The position numbers and the translations under genes are program-made. Under the pieces are notes generated by a model. The model saw nothing but the letters and a program-made list of their open reading frames with translations. It was not told where the DNA came from and searched no databases. From Chloroflexota bacterium (lineage in GTDB: Bacteria; Chloroflexota; Dehalococcoidia; SM23-28-2; RBG-16-64-32): a DNA stretch of 5,091 nt. The DNA lies in assembly GCA_005880055.1 (NCBI GenBank), contig VBJS01000184.1, positions 1 to 5,091 of the forward strand, written 5' to 3'. Shown here piece by piece: positions 1 to 3,979 of this stretch (positions are counted from its first letter, which is position 1; each line of letters opens with the position of its first letter).

Positions 1-258
1 TACCGCGACCTCTGGCAGGCCTTCGCCGTCCTCACCGACACCCGCTCCGTCGGCGTGATGGGCGACTACCGCACCTACGGCCACGTCGTCGCCATCCGCG
101 CCGTCACCGCCGAAGACGCTATGACGGCTGACTGGGCCCGCCTCCCCTACGACCTCCTCGCCCGCATCGCCAACCGCATTGTGAACGAGGTCCCGGCGGT
201 GAACCGCGTCGTGTACGACATTACGTCGAAGCCGCCGGGGACGATTGAGTGGGAGTGA
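1..258 (+). CDS. guaA: GMP synthase (glutamine-hydrolysing), C-terminal end, partial
   Basis: This is the 3' end of guaA, entering from the left edge in frame 1 and giving 85 residues before TGA. GMP synthase makes GMP from XMP, ATP and glutamine in the cytoplasm. The family's C-terminal dimerisation domain is recognisable from GVMGDYRTYGHVVAIRAV (residues 18-35 of the fragment), DAMTADWARLPYD, RIVNEVPAVNRVVYD and the terminal SKPPGTIEWE, which is nearly invariant in GuaA. The N-terminal amidotransferase and ATP-pyrophosphatase domains lie outside the window. The gene appears intact at its end. The last ~42 bases (217-258) recur four more times downstream, the mark of repeated integration at this site. 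The 3' end of guaA is a known integration hotspot for genomic islands. Confidence 0.97.
   Translation, partial: YRDLWQAFAVLTDTRSVGVMGDYRTYGHVVAIRAVTAEDAMTADWARLPYDLLARIANRIVNEVPAVNRVVYDITSKPPGTIEWE
248..258 (+). promoter_or_regulatory. RBS for the lipoprotein gene inside the guaA terminal codons
   Basis: The last guaA codons GAG TGG GAG TGA contain a purine-rich GGGAG at 251-255. It sits 7 bases before the ATG at 263, a good Shine-Dalgarno spacing. The cargo gene is therefore probably translated by ribosomes terminating on guaA or by initiation within the guaA end. The same arrangement recurs at two of the downstream guaA-end copies. Confidence 0.55.
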
Positions 259-262
259 TGCG

Positions 263-1054
263 ATGATCTCTCGCAAACTGGCATCCTTGACCACCCCGGT
301 ACTCGCCATCGTGGCGGTCTCGTGTGGGGGCAGTGACGAGACGAAAGAGTCCACGTCAAGTACTCCGACGCAAGCGCACGAGCGTCCCTTCACCGATGAA
401 GAAGCTCGTGCAGCCGCACAAGCCCTACTCGCCGCAATCGAAGACGACATGCCGCCCAGCTGGACGAAGCTTCCTGCCGACGAAGACGGAGGCCCGACTC
501 CGACAGTGCCCGAACTTCAAGGTGAGTGCGCCGGCATAAGTCTGGAAAAAGGCCAGGAACCAGGTCAGGTCGTGAGTCTCGATTCGTCCAAGTACGGCAG
601 CCCTGACAAGAAGGTCGAAGTCCAATTCACCGCCGACGTGTTTGAAGATGATGATTCCGCCGGTGAGGCATTAGCAAAGGCCCGGCGACTGGCGGGGGAC
701 TGCGCCGACCAATTCACACAGCTGTTCCTCGAGGCCGTCCGGAACGAGGTCGAAAACGCAACGCCGGGGCCCGGAGAAACACCCATTGACCTCCGGGTGA
801 CTGACTTGAAGTATCAGGAACTCCCATTCAAGAACCTCGGGGACGAATCGGGCCTGTTTCGCTTGACCACGTCCTTTACAGTCGCAGGAAGGGAGTTCGC
901 AACTTACCTGGATCTCGTCGGAGTGCGCGTGGGCAACGTCGTCGGCAGCTTCTCATACCAGACCACCTTTGACCCGCCTGAAATCAGTGGCGAAGAAGAG
1001 TTCGCTGCTCGCGTGCATGAACACACTCGCCAGGGCGCAGAGTCGTTGAAGTGA
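263..1054 (+). CDS. putative secreted lipoprotein of unknown function
   Basis: This encodes 263 residues from ATG 263. That start is preferred over the upstream TTG at 245, which lies within guaA, because ATG 263 has the GGGAG site at the right spacing and begins a signal peptide directly. Lys/Arg at residues 4-5 are followed by a hydrophobic stretch and a lipobox-like A-V-S-C with Cys21 as the predicted lipidated residue. Next comes a Ser/Thr/Glu-rich linker (22-40) typical of actinobacterial lipoproteins. The remaining extracytoplasmic part has Cys89 and Cys147, which could form a disulfide, and an alternating strand pattern at the C-terminus loosely like PknH-type sensor domains; that resemblance is weak. 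No catalytic motif is recognised. It occupies the first module between guaA and a guaA-end remnant. Function unknown. Confidence 0.8.
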   Translation: MISRKLASLTTPVLAIVAVSCGGSDETKESTSSTPTQAHERPFTDEEARAAAQALLAAIEDDMPPSWTKLPADEDGGPTPTVPELQGECAGISLEKGQEPGQVVSLDSSKYGSPDKKVEVQFTADVFEDDDSAGEALAKARRLAGDCADQFTQLFLEAVRNEVENATPGPGETPIDLRVTDLKYQELPFKNLGDESGLFRLTTSFTVAGREFATYLDLVGVRVGNVVGSFSYQTTFDPPEISGEEEFAARVHEHTRQGAESLK

Positions 1055-1065
1055 CCGAGCGAACG

Positions 1066-1109
1066 GATATCACGTTCCCAAGCCGCCAGGAACGATCGAA
1101 TGGGAATAG
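1066..1109 (+). repeat. guaA 3'-end copy A (degenerate, att-like)
   Basis: These 44 bases align with guaA 217-258, with a 2-base insertion after the ACG codon and several substitutions. The reading frame is therefore lost, although the end still reads GAATGGGAATAG where guaA has GAGTGGGAGTGA. It lies 12 bases after the lipoprotein stop codon and marks the right boundary of the first cargo module. It is interpreted as an old attachment-site remnant. It runs directly into copy B with no gene between. Confidence 0.75.
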
Positions 1110-1135
1110 CCGCTAGCCGGGCCCGCCTCGCCGGA

Positions 1136-1173
1136 GCATGTCCTGAGCCGTCCGCCAGGACGAGCCGAAGGGA
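1136..1173 (+). repeat. small interspersed repeat in copy B
   Basis: The segment carries GTCCTGAGC and then AGCCGAAGGGA, the two ends of a short interspersed repeat of the TGTCCTGAGC...GAAGGG type seen in many high-GC genomes. It includes a perfect 6-bp stem, GTCCTG (1140-1145) with CAGGAC (1156-1161), and a 10-base loop. There is no U-tract after the stem, so it is not a canonical intrinsic terminator. A related insert occupies the equivalent place in copy C. Confidence 0.6.
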
Positions 1174-1267
1174 CCTCTCGCCCGCATCGCCAACCGCATC
1201 GTGAACGAGGTCCCCGCCGTGAACAGGGTTGTGTACGATATAACCAGCAAGCCGCCCGGTACGATTG

Positions 1268-1278
1268 AGTGGGAATAA
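1268..1278 (+). promoter_or_regulatory. RBS for hicB inside guaA-end copy B
   Basis: The terminal GAG TGG GAA TAA of copy B supplies GTGGGAA just upstream of the hicB ATG at 1280, 4 bases after the last A of GGGAA. The spacing is short but usable. It is the second case in this window where a cargo gene begins immediately after a guaA-type stop codon. Confidence 0.45.
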
Positions 1279-1279
1279 G

Positions 1280-1492
1280 ATGCAGTTTCTGGTAACCCTG
1301 GAGAAAGACGAAGACGGCTACATCGTCGTCGAGTGCCCGGCTCTCCCCGGCTGCCTCAGCCAGGGCAAGACACGCGACGAGGCTCTCGCCAACATCAAGG
1401 ATGCGATCGAAGGCTATCTCGCCAGCCTGCAGAAGCACGGTGAACCCCTGCCCGATGCCGAAGTGACCTCCGTGGAGGTGAAAGTGGCGTGA
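1280..1492 (+). CDS. hicB: HicB-family antitoxin
   Basis: The protein has 70 residues from ATG 1280. An earlier in-frame start at 1265 lies inside the guaA-end repeat and is unlikely. HicB antitoxins bind and neutralise HicA mRNA interferases. The partial RNase H-like fold is evident: an N-terminal strand rich in acidic residues (DEDGYIVVECPALPGCLSQG, 10-29) with the family's hallmark LPG-C-x-S-x-G turn. The amphipathic helix TRDEALANIKDAIEGYL (31-47) and a final strand ending in VEVKVA follow. There is no C-terminal ribbon-helix-helix or HTH extension, so this short form probably needs the complex or another factor for autoregulation, if it autoregulates at all. The stop overlaps the hicA start by 4 bases (GTGA), indicating coupled translation. 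The antitoxin-first order differs from E. coli hicAB but is common elsewhere. Confidence 0.93.
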   Translation: MQFLVTLEKDEDGYIVVECPALPGCLSQGKTRDEALANIKDAIEGYLASLQKHGEPLPDAEVTSVEVKVA

Positions 1493-1707
1493 GCCGTCTC
1501 CCGATGATTTCGGGAGACGATTTCGTGCGTGCTGTCCGAAAGATTGGGTACGAACTGGACCACACGACGGGAAGCCACATGATCCTCCGCCATCCGTCCC
1601 GCAAGCGCTTATCCGTTCCGCGGCACCGCGAACTCGGCCGCGGTATCCTACGCCGCCTGATCGACCAAGCCGGGCTCAACCGCGAGGAGTTCTTGGGGCT
1701 GCTATGA
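1489..1707 (+). CDS. hicA: HicA-family toxin (mRNA interferase)
   Basis: The protein has 72 residues from GTG 1489, which overlaps the hicB stop. HicA toxins have a small dsRBD-like fold and cleave mRNA, halting translation when HicB is lost. The family features are present: the N-terminal MISGDDFVRAVRKIGYELD helix region (6-24), then the T-G-S-H-M-I-L-R-H-P segment (27-36) with His30 in the catalytic position. Next come the conserved basic and V-P-x-H-x-E-L turn (43-49) and the C-terminal helix GILRRLIDQAGLNREEFL (52-69). Length and all key residues are normal, so it looks functional. Its TGA overlaps the ATG that begins guaA-end copy C (ATGA at 1704-1707). In an island this pair most likely acts as a stabilisation or addiction module. 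Confidence 0.94.
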   Translation: MSRLPMISGDDFVRAVRKIGYELDHTTGSHMILRHPSRKRLSVPRHRELGRGILRRLIDQAGLNREEFLGLL

Positions 1708-1729
1708 CCGCCGACTGGGCCCGCCTCCC

Positions 1730-1757
1730 GGGCGCCCGTCCTGAGCCCAGCCGAAGG
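1730..1757 (+). repeat. small interspersed repeat inserted in copy C
   Basis: GTCCTGAGC (1738-1746) is followed by AGCCGAAGGG (1748-1757). This is a shorter relative of the element at 1136-1173 and sits at the same point, just after the LP codons of the guaA copy. It is preceded by the 8-bp palindrome GGGCGCCC (1730-1737). Both insertions presumably go back to one event in a common ancestor of copies B and C. Confidence 0.55.
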
Positions 1758-1854
1758 GATCTCCTCGCCCGCATCGCCAACCGCATCGTGAACGAGGTCC
1801 TGGCGGTGAAGCGCTTCGTCTACGACATCACGTCGAAGCCGCCGGGGACCATTG

Positions 1855-1865
1855 AGTGGGAGTGA
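1855..1865 (+). promoter_or_regulatory. RBS for the 67-residue protein inside guaA-end copy C
   Basis: GAG TGG GAG TGA at the end of copy C provides GGGAG at 1858-1862, 7 bases before ATG 1870. The geometry is the same as at the resident guaA end (GGGAG, 7 bases, ATG), which suggests that guaA-end repeats repeatedly act as landing sites with a built-in ribosome binding site. Confidence 0.5.
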
Positions 1866-1869
1866 CTTG

Positions 1870-2073
1870 ATGAGCTGTGAAGCGCTATGGCAAGTTGTCC
1901 ACGATCTCAAGCGACCATCGAAGGAAGCACACGAATCGTATTTGGCGTTGATAGCGCCGGATCTTGTGACGCCCGAGGAGGCGAACGCGATCGATGACGC
2001 GCGCCAGCGATGCGATGAAGCCGATGAGGCGCTTGGTCGCGCAATTGCCGCCGCATTAGAAGCGCATCACTAA
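1870..2073 (+). CDS. small hypothetical protein (67 aa)
   Basis: The frame opens at ATG 1870, immediately after the guaA-end copy C, and ends at TAA 2073. It is not recognised. The protein looks mainly helical and acidic. A first helix (about residues 3-16) is followed by a short loop, then SKEAHESYLALIAPDLVT (17-34) and a long amphipathic helix from PEEANAIDD onward (35-67) with Asp/Glu/Arg and Ala repeats ending in His-His. No signal peptide, membrane segment or metal-binding motif is evident. The good ribosome site, the position as the only content of a module flanked by guaA-end repeats, and the codon use support a real gene. The small size leaves doubt. It could be a toxin or antitoxin partner, but nothing in the sequence shows this. 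Confidence 0.6.
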   Translation: MSCEALWQVVHDLKRPSKEAHESYLALIAPDLVTPEEANAIDDARQRCDEADEALGRAIAAALEAHH

Positions 2074-2082
2074 CCGGCCCCG

Positions 2083-2122
2083 GACATTACGTCCAAGCCG
2101 CCGGGACGATTGAGTGGAGTGA
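2083..2122 (+). repeat. guaA 3'-end copy D (degenerate, att-like)
   Basis: These 40 bases match guaA 217-258 with one substitution and two single-base deletions, one in the GGGG run and one in TGGGAG. The frame is broken but base identity is high. It starts 9 bases after the stop of the 67-residue protein and closes the array of guaA-derived modules. No further guaA-end copy is visible to its right. Confidence 0.82.
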
Positions 2123-2169
2123 GGACGGCGCGGTCCGTTTACAAAGACCGGCGTGGTTACCGCGTAAAC

Positions 2170-2223
2170 GATTGCAATCCCGACGGCGGCCGACTCCGCG
2201 GGCTCCCACCAGTCGATAAGGTA
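2170..2223. repeat. 54-bp direct repeat, copy 1
   Basis: It begins GATTGCAATC and ends GTCGATAAGGTA. It matches 2465-2518 at 51 of 54 positions without gaps. On the minus strand it reads YLIDWWEPAESAAVGIAI, preceded by an in-frame ATG (complement of 2248-2250). The minus-strand frame then runs into the antisense of guaA-end copy D, so a complete gene is not supported. It may be a relic of one. Confidence 0.85.
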
Positions 2224-2464
2224 GCCCAACCGAGCGCGAACGTCTCGCATTAAAGTGCGCTTAGTGCATGGTGTGTGCGCGTTTTGCGAGCGCTTCCCTA
2301 TCACCGCCGACGAACGGCGCTGCTGCCGATAAGGCCCCGGGGTCTCTCCCCATCACTGCCGGGGCGCAAAATGACCGGCCTGTAGCCTCGCACGTGTGTC
2401 TCCATGTCGTCCGATTTACCATTTTTCATGTGGAAGAACGCCCTCAAGAACGCAGATCCGGGCC

Positions 2465-2518
2465 GATTGCAATTCCGACGGCACCCGACTCCGCGGGCTC
2501 CCACCAGTCGATAAGGTA
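2465..2518. repeat. 54-bp direct repeat, copy 2
   Basis: This is the second copy, 295 bp downstream in the same orientation, with three mismatches to copy 1. On the minus strand it reads YLIDWWEPAESGAVGIAI. Two of the three mismatches make the only residue change (Ala to Gly) and the third is synonymous. It ends 15 bases before the inverted repeat that precedes the four-gene operon. Confidence 0.85.
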
Positions 2519-2533
2519 CGGCCGAGAGCCGTG

Positions 2534-2588
2534 ACTGCTCAGAGATACAAGAGCTTGTGTCAATGTAGGATTGTAAGCTCTGAGCAGT
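2534..2588. repeat. 11-bp perfect inverted repeat, possible operator
   Basis: ACTGCTCAGAG (2534-2544) is the exact reverse complement of CTCTGAGCAGT (2578-2588), with 33 bases between the arms. The right arm lies entirely within the 17-base spacer of the predicted promoter. This is a typical place for a repressor site. Two arms about four helical turns apart (44 bp start to start) suit a DNA-looping or tetrameric regulator. The winged-helix proteins of the operon are natural candidates for the binder (inference). Confidence 0.6.
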
Positions 2589-2599
2589 TGCGCTAGAAT
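2571..2599 (+). promoter_or_regulatory. predicted sigma70-type promoter of the four-gene operon
   Basis: TTGTAA (2571-2576, -35, 4 of 6 matches to consensus) is separated by 17 bases from TAGAAT (2594-2599, -10, 5 of 6). The transcript would start near 2606, giving a very short leader of about 12 bases before GTG 2618. This places the GAGGGA ribosome site at the extreme 5' end of the mRNA, so near-leaderless translation or an upstream start site are alternatives. Confidence 0.42.
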
Positions 2600-2617
2600 G
2601 AACTGAGGGAGTTGAAC

Positions 2618-3142
2618 GTGGTGAACGCTGACGCTGAAATCGACGCGATGGGAAAGATCTTGACGATACTCGAGCCCCTAGATGACCAGGCGAGAACGCG
2701 GGTCCTAAAATGGGTAAATGGTCGCTTTGGCGATCCCGCGTTCCAGGCTGAACCCCCAGTTCGCGCCGTAATTAAGCCTGACCTTCACTTTTCCGATCTC
2801 TTCGACGCCGTGGAACCACGGACCGAGCTACAACGTGCGCTCGTGGCAGGCTACTGGCTGCAGGCGGTCGGCGGTGCGGAGGATTTCGATGCTCAAGCCG
2901 CCAATGCGGCGCTCAAGAATCTAGGTTATGGTATTAGCAACATTACTTCGGCTTTGACCAGAGCGCAGCGTGAGAAGCCTGCCCTTGTTCGACAAATCAT
3001 GAAGGCTGGTCGCTCGCAACAGGCACGTAAGCGCTATAGGCTGACGACGACCGGAGTGAAGTATGTGCAAGGATTGGTGGGGCGGAATGGCGGAGCTCAT
3101 AGCGCTAAACCTGATATGCATGAGGGAGGAGGAAGTATGTAA
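2618..3142 (+). CDS. winged-helix-like protein, first gene of a candidate defence operon
   Basis: The protein has 174 residues from GTG 2618, chosen because GAGGGA (2605-2610) lies 7 bases upstream. GTG 2621 is a close alternative, and TTG 2612 is too near the ribosome site. An N-terminal helical segment (about 5-37: AMGKILTILEPLDDQARTRVLKW in pieces) is followed by a linker and a C-terminal globular part. That part begins at FSDLFDAVEPRTELQRALVAGYW (58-80), continues through a helix-turn-helix-like QAANAALKNLGYGISNIT (93-110), and ends in a basic wing-like RYRLTTTGVKYVQGL (139-153). This pattern suggests a winged-helix DNA-binding or protein-interaction domain. No enzyme motif is seen. It has fewer GC-rich codons than guaA. 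The stop TAA overlaps the next start by one base (TAATG). Specific role unknown; an adaptor, sensor or autorepressor is possible. Confidence 0.82.
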   Translation: MVNADAEIDAMGKILTILEPLDDQARTRVLKWVNGRFGDPAFQAEPPVRAVIKPDLHFSDLFDAVEPRTELQRALVAGYWLQAVGGAEDFDAQAANAALKNLGYGISNITSALTRAQREKPALVRQIMKAGRSQQARKRYRLTTTGVKYVQGLVGRNGGAHSAKPDMHEGGGSM

Positions 3143-3537
3143 TGAACGATGACCCTCTGGCTGCATTGATCGTCGACGGGGCCGAGGTGGATCGTGTGGC
3201 GCTGGCGAGCGCGCTCATGGGGCGCGTCGCGATTGACCGCGCCACAGGGCGCTTCGTCATGGACGATGGATACGACCGACTTGATGCTAAGAGGAAGTTG
3301 CTCATCCTCCTGCTGGCTCAGAAAGCGGCTCTTCTTCTCGGGCTGGGTGAGACAGACAGGCTGGCATATCGGGACATCGTTAGAATGTCCGGCCTACGCG
3401 AAGGAACTGCTGCGCCCGGTTTGCGGGGCTTAAAGGATGACCGACTCGCGGATCAGGACGCAAACAAAGCATATTACGTCCCGAACGCTACATTGAGACG
3501 AGCCGTACGGCTCTTTGAGAGTGAGGGTAGTAGATGA
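3142..3537 (+). CDS. small winged-helix-like protein, second gene of the operon
   Basis: The protein has 131 residues from ATG 3142, with a strong GGGAGGAGGA ribosome site in the end of the preceding gene. The first ~45 residues are mixed and end in RFVMDDGYDRLDAKRK. Then comes a hydrophobic helix KLLILLLAQKAALLLGL (52-68), and a helix-turn-helix-like LAYRDIVRMSGLREGTAAPGL (74-94) with a wing LADQDANKAYYVPN (102-115). This architecture fits a compact winged-helix domain. The leucine-rich helix looks like part of the domain core rather than a membrane segment, because charged residues lie close on both sides. It overlaps gene three by 4 bases (ATGA), so production is coupled. No catalytic residues are recognised. 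It could be a regulator or a structural partner of the effector encoded last. Confidence 0.82.
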   Translation: MNDDPLAALIVDGAEVDRVALASALMGRVAIDRATGRFVMDDGYDRLDAKRKLLILLLAQKAALLLGLGETDRLAYRDIVRMSGLREGTAAPGLRGLKDDRLADQDANKAYYVPNATLRRAVRLFESEGSR

Positions 3538-3935
3538 CCAGCGACGAGCCCGAAATCGCCCGGCTAATCGCCGCCCGTCAGAGTGCGGAGCGAATAGTTG
3601 AGGGAATGGATGAAGGCCCACGAAAGGACAAAGCGTTCGAAATGGCCTTCGCGCGGCTGATGGGCGGTGAGGTACCCGACGTTATAAGTCGAAAAGCCAT
3701 CGCGCCCGCCCCCAACAAGATGTCGCGGAAGCAGCCAACGCGCCGAAACGGCGCTGAGGCTTCCTCGCGACCAAGACGGGCCGCGTCACCGCGGTCCAGG
3801 CTTACGGCCTTGGCGGATGAGGGCTTCTTCGACGAGGCGCGTGGCTTGCCGGATATCGTTACGCGCTTAAGGGCAGACGGTCACACATATAAACAGGCGG
3901 AACGGAACTCCGCGACGCAGCTAACCGTAAGATGA
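3534..3935 (+). CDS. third operon gene as it reads now (133 aa, frameshifted C-terminus)
   Basis: The frame opens at ATG 3534, overlapping the previous stop as ATGA, with GAGGG at 3523-3527 as ribosome site. Residues 5-44 form an amphipathic helical pair (PEIARLIAARQSAERIVEGM, then KAFEMAFARLMGG). A basic, low-complexity linker (58-86, rich in Arg, Ser, Ala) follows. A winged-helix-like segment then starts at RLTALADEGFFDEARGLPDIVTRL (89-112) and goes on to GHTYKQAE (116-123). The last ten residues after Glu123 do not continue the fold, whereas another frame does (see 3905-3979). The ancestral protein was probably about 148 residues. The linker between two helical regions suggests an adaptor joining DNA or partner proteins. 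Whether the present version works is open. Confidence 0.75.
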   Translation: MTSDEPEIARLIAARQSAERIVEGMDEGPRKDKAFEMAFARLMGGEVPDVISRKAIAPAPNKMSRKQPTRRNGAEASSRPRRAASPRSRLTALADEGFFDEARGLPDIVTRLRADGHTYKQAERNSATQLTVR

Positions 3936-3979
3936 AGATCTGGTACTACGAGAGGCACCCGAGCTACAACCCCGAATGA
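3905..3979 (+). pseudogene. displaced C-terminal end of the third operon gene
   Basis: In the frame beginning GAA at 3905 the sequence reads ELRDAANRKMKIWYYERHP and then SYNPE before TGA at 3977-3979. This is the expected final helix and aromatic wing strand of a winged-helix domain. The TGA overlaps ATG 3976 of the next gene as ATGA, exactly as at the preceding junction. In this frame a TAA at 3890-3892 blocks reading further upstream, so the lesion lies between about 3890 and 3905. It is equivalent to loss of one base or gain of two. Confidence 0.72.

Larger units (their letters stand above)
1111..1278 (+). repeat. guaA 3'-end copy B (long copy, synonymous changes only in its last 102 bases)
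   Basis: Bases 1177-1278 align without gaps to guaA 157-258. They differ at 16 of 102 positions in 13 codons, yet encode the same 33 residues and a stop (TAA instead of TGA). The 5' part (about 1111-1132) resembles the stretch coding for the guaA DWARL residues but is degraded. A GTCCTGAGC/GCCGAAGGG repeat element separates the two parts, and one base of a CTC codon is missing at 1175-1176, so the whole copy is not one open frame. The pattern says this end was once a functional guaA terminus of another allele or lineage. It ends 1 base before the hicB start codon. Confidence 0.88.
1701..1865 (+). repeat. guaA 3'-end copy C with an open 53-codon frame
   Basis: Homology to guaA starts at the bases GCTATGAC (guaA 118-125) and runs to the stop. 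Over the last 102 bases (1764-1865) it differs from the resident gene at 7 positions, three of them changing residues (Pro to Leu, Asn to Lys, Val to Phe). It is thus closer in DNA than copy B but no longer constrained as protein. A 24-base net insertion replaces one Tyr codon with nine codons and keeps the frame. From ATG 1704 to TGA 1865 it reads as a 53-residue GuaA C-terminal fragment. That ATG overlaps the hicA stop, so the fragment could be translated by coupling, but I see no reason to think it has a function as a protein. Confidence 0.87.
2123..2570. other. intergenic region without a convincing gene
   Basis: This stretch lies between the last guaA-end copy and the promoter of the four-gene operon. 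Frames of up to 88 codons exist on both strands, but they lack ribosome sites and read through repeats, so I do not call them. Its contents are the two 54-bp direct repeats annotated separately, the left arm of an inverted repeat (2534-2544), and a short internal hairpin ACAAG-AG-CTTGT (2547-2558). No tRNA-like or rRNA-like structure was seen. Confidence 0.6.

Noticed and set aside
1140..1161. Hairpin GTCCTG/CAGGAC as an intrinsic terminator
   Set aside because: Only a 6-bp stem with a 10-base loop and no T-run follows; it fits better as part of an interspersed repeat.
1395..1910. 171-codon open frame on the minus strand
   Set aside because: It runs antisense across hicB, hicA and guaA copy C, whose plus-strand reading is clear from family motifs; its composition is Arg/Ser/Pro-rich as expected of antisense GC-rich DNA.
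2056..2250. Minus-strand gene starting at the ATG complementary to 2248-2250
   Set aside because: The first ~35 residues look protein-like, but the frame continues through the antisense of guaA copy D and into the end of the 67-residue gene, and no ribosome site is seen. Kept only as a possible relic under the direct-repeat finding.
2268..2534. 88-codon plus-strand frame in the intergenic gap
   Set aside because: No ribosome site before the start, low-complexity Pro/Ser/Arg composition, and it ends across the second 54-bp repeat and into the inverted repeat arm.
3885..3910. Programmed ribosomal frameshift in the third operon gene
   Set aside because: No clear slippery heptamer and no obvious stimulatory structure near the shift zone; a simple indel or sequence error is more likely.
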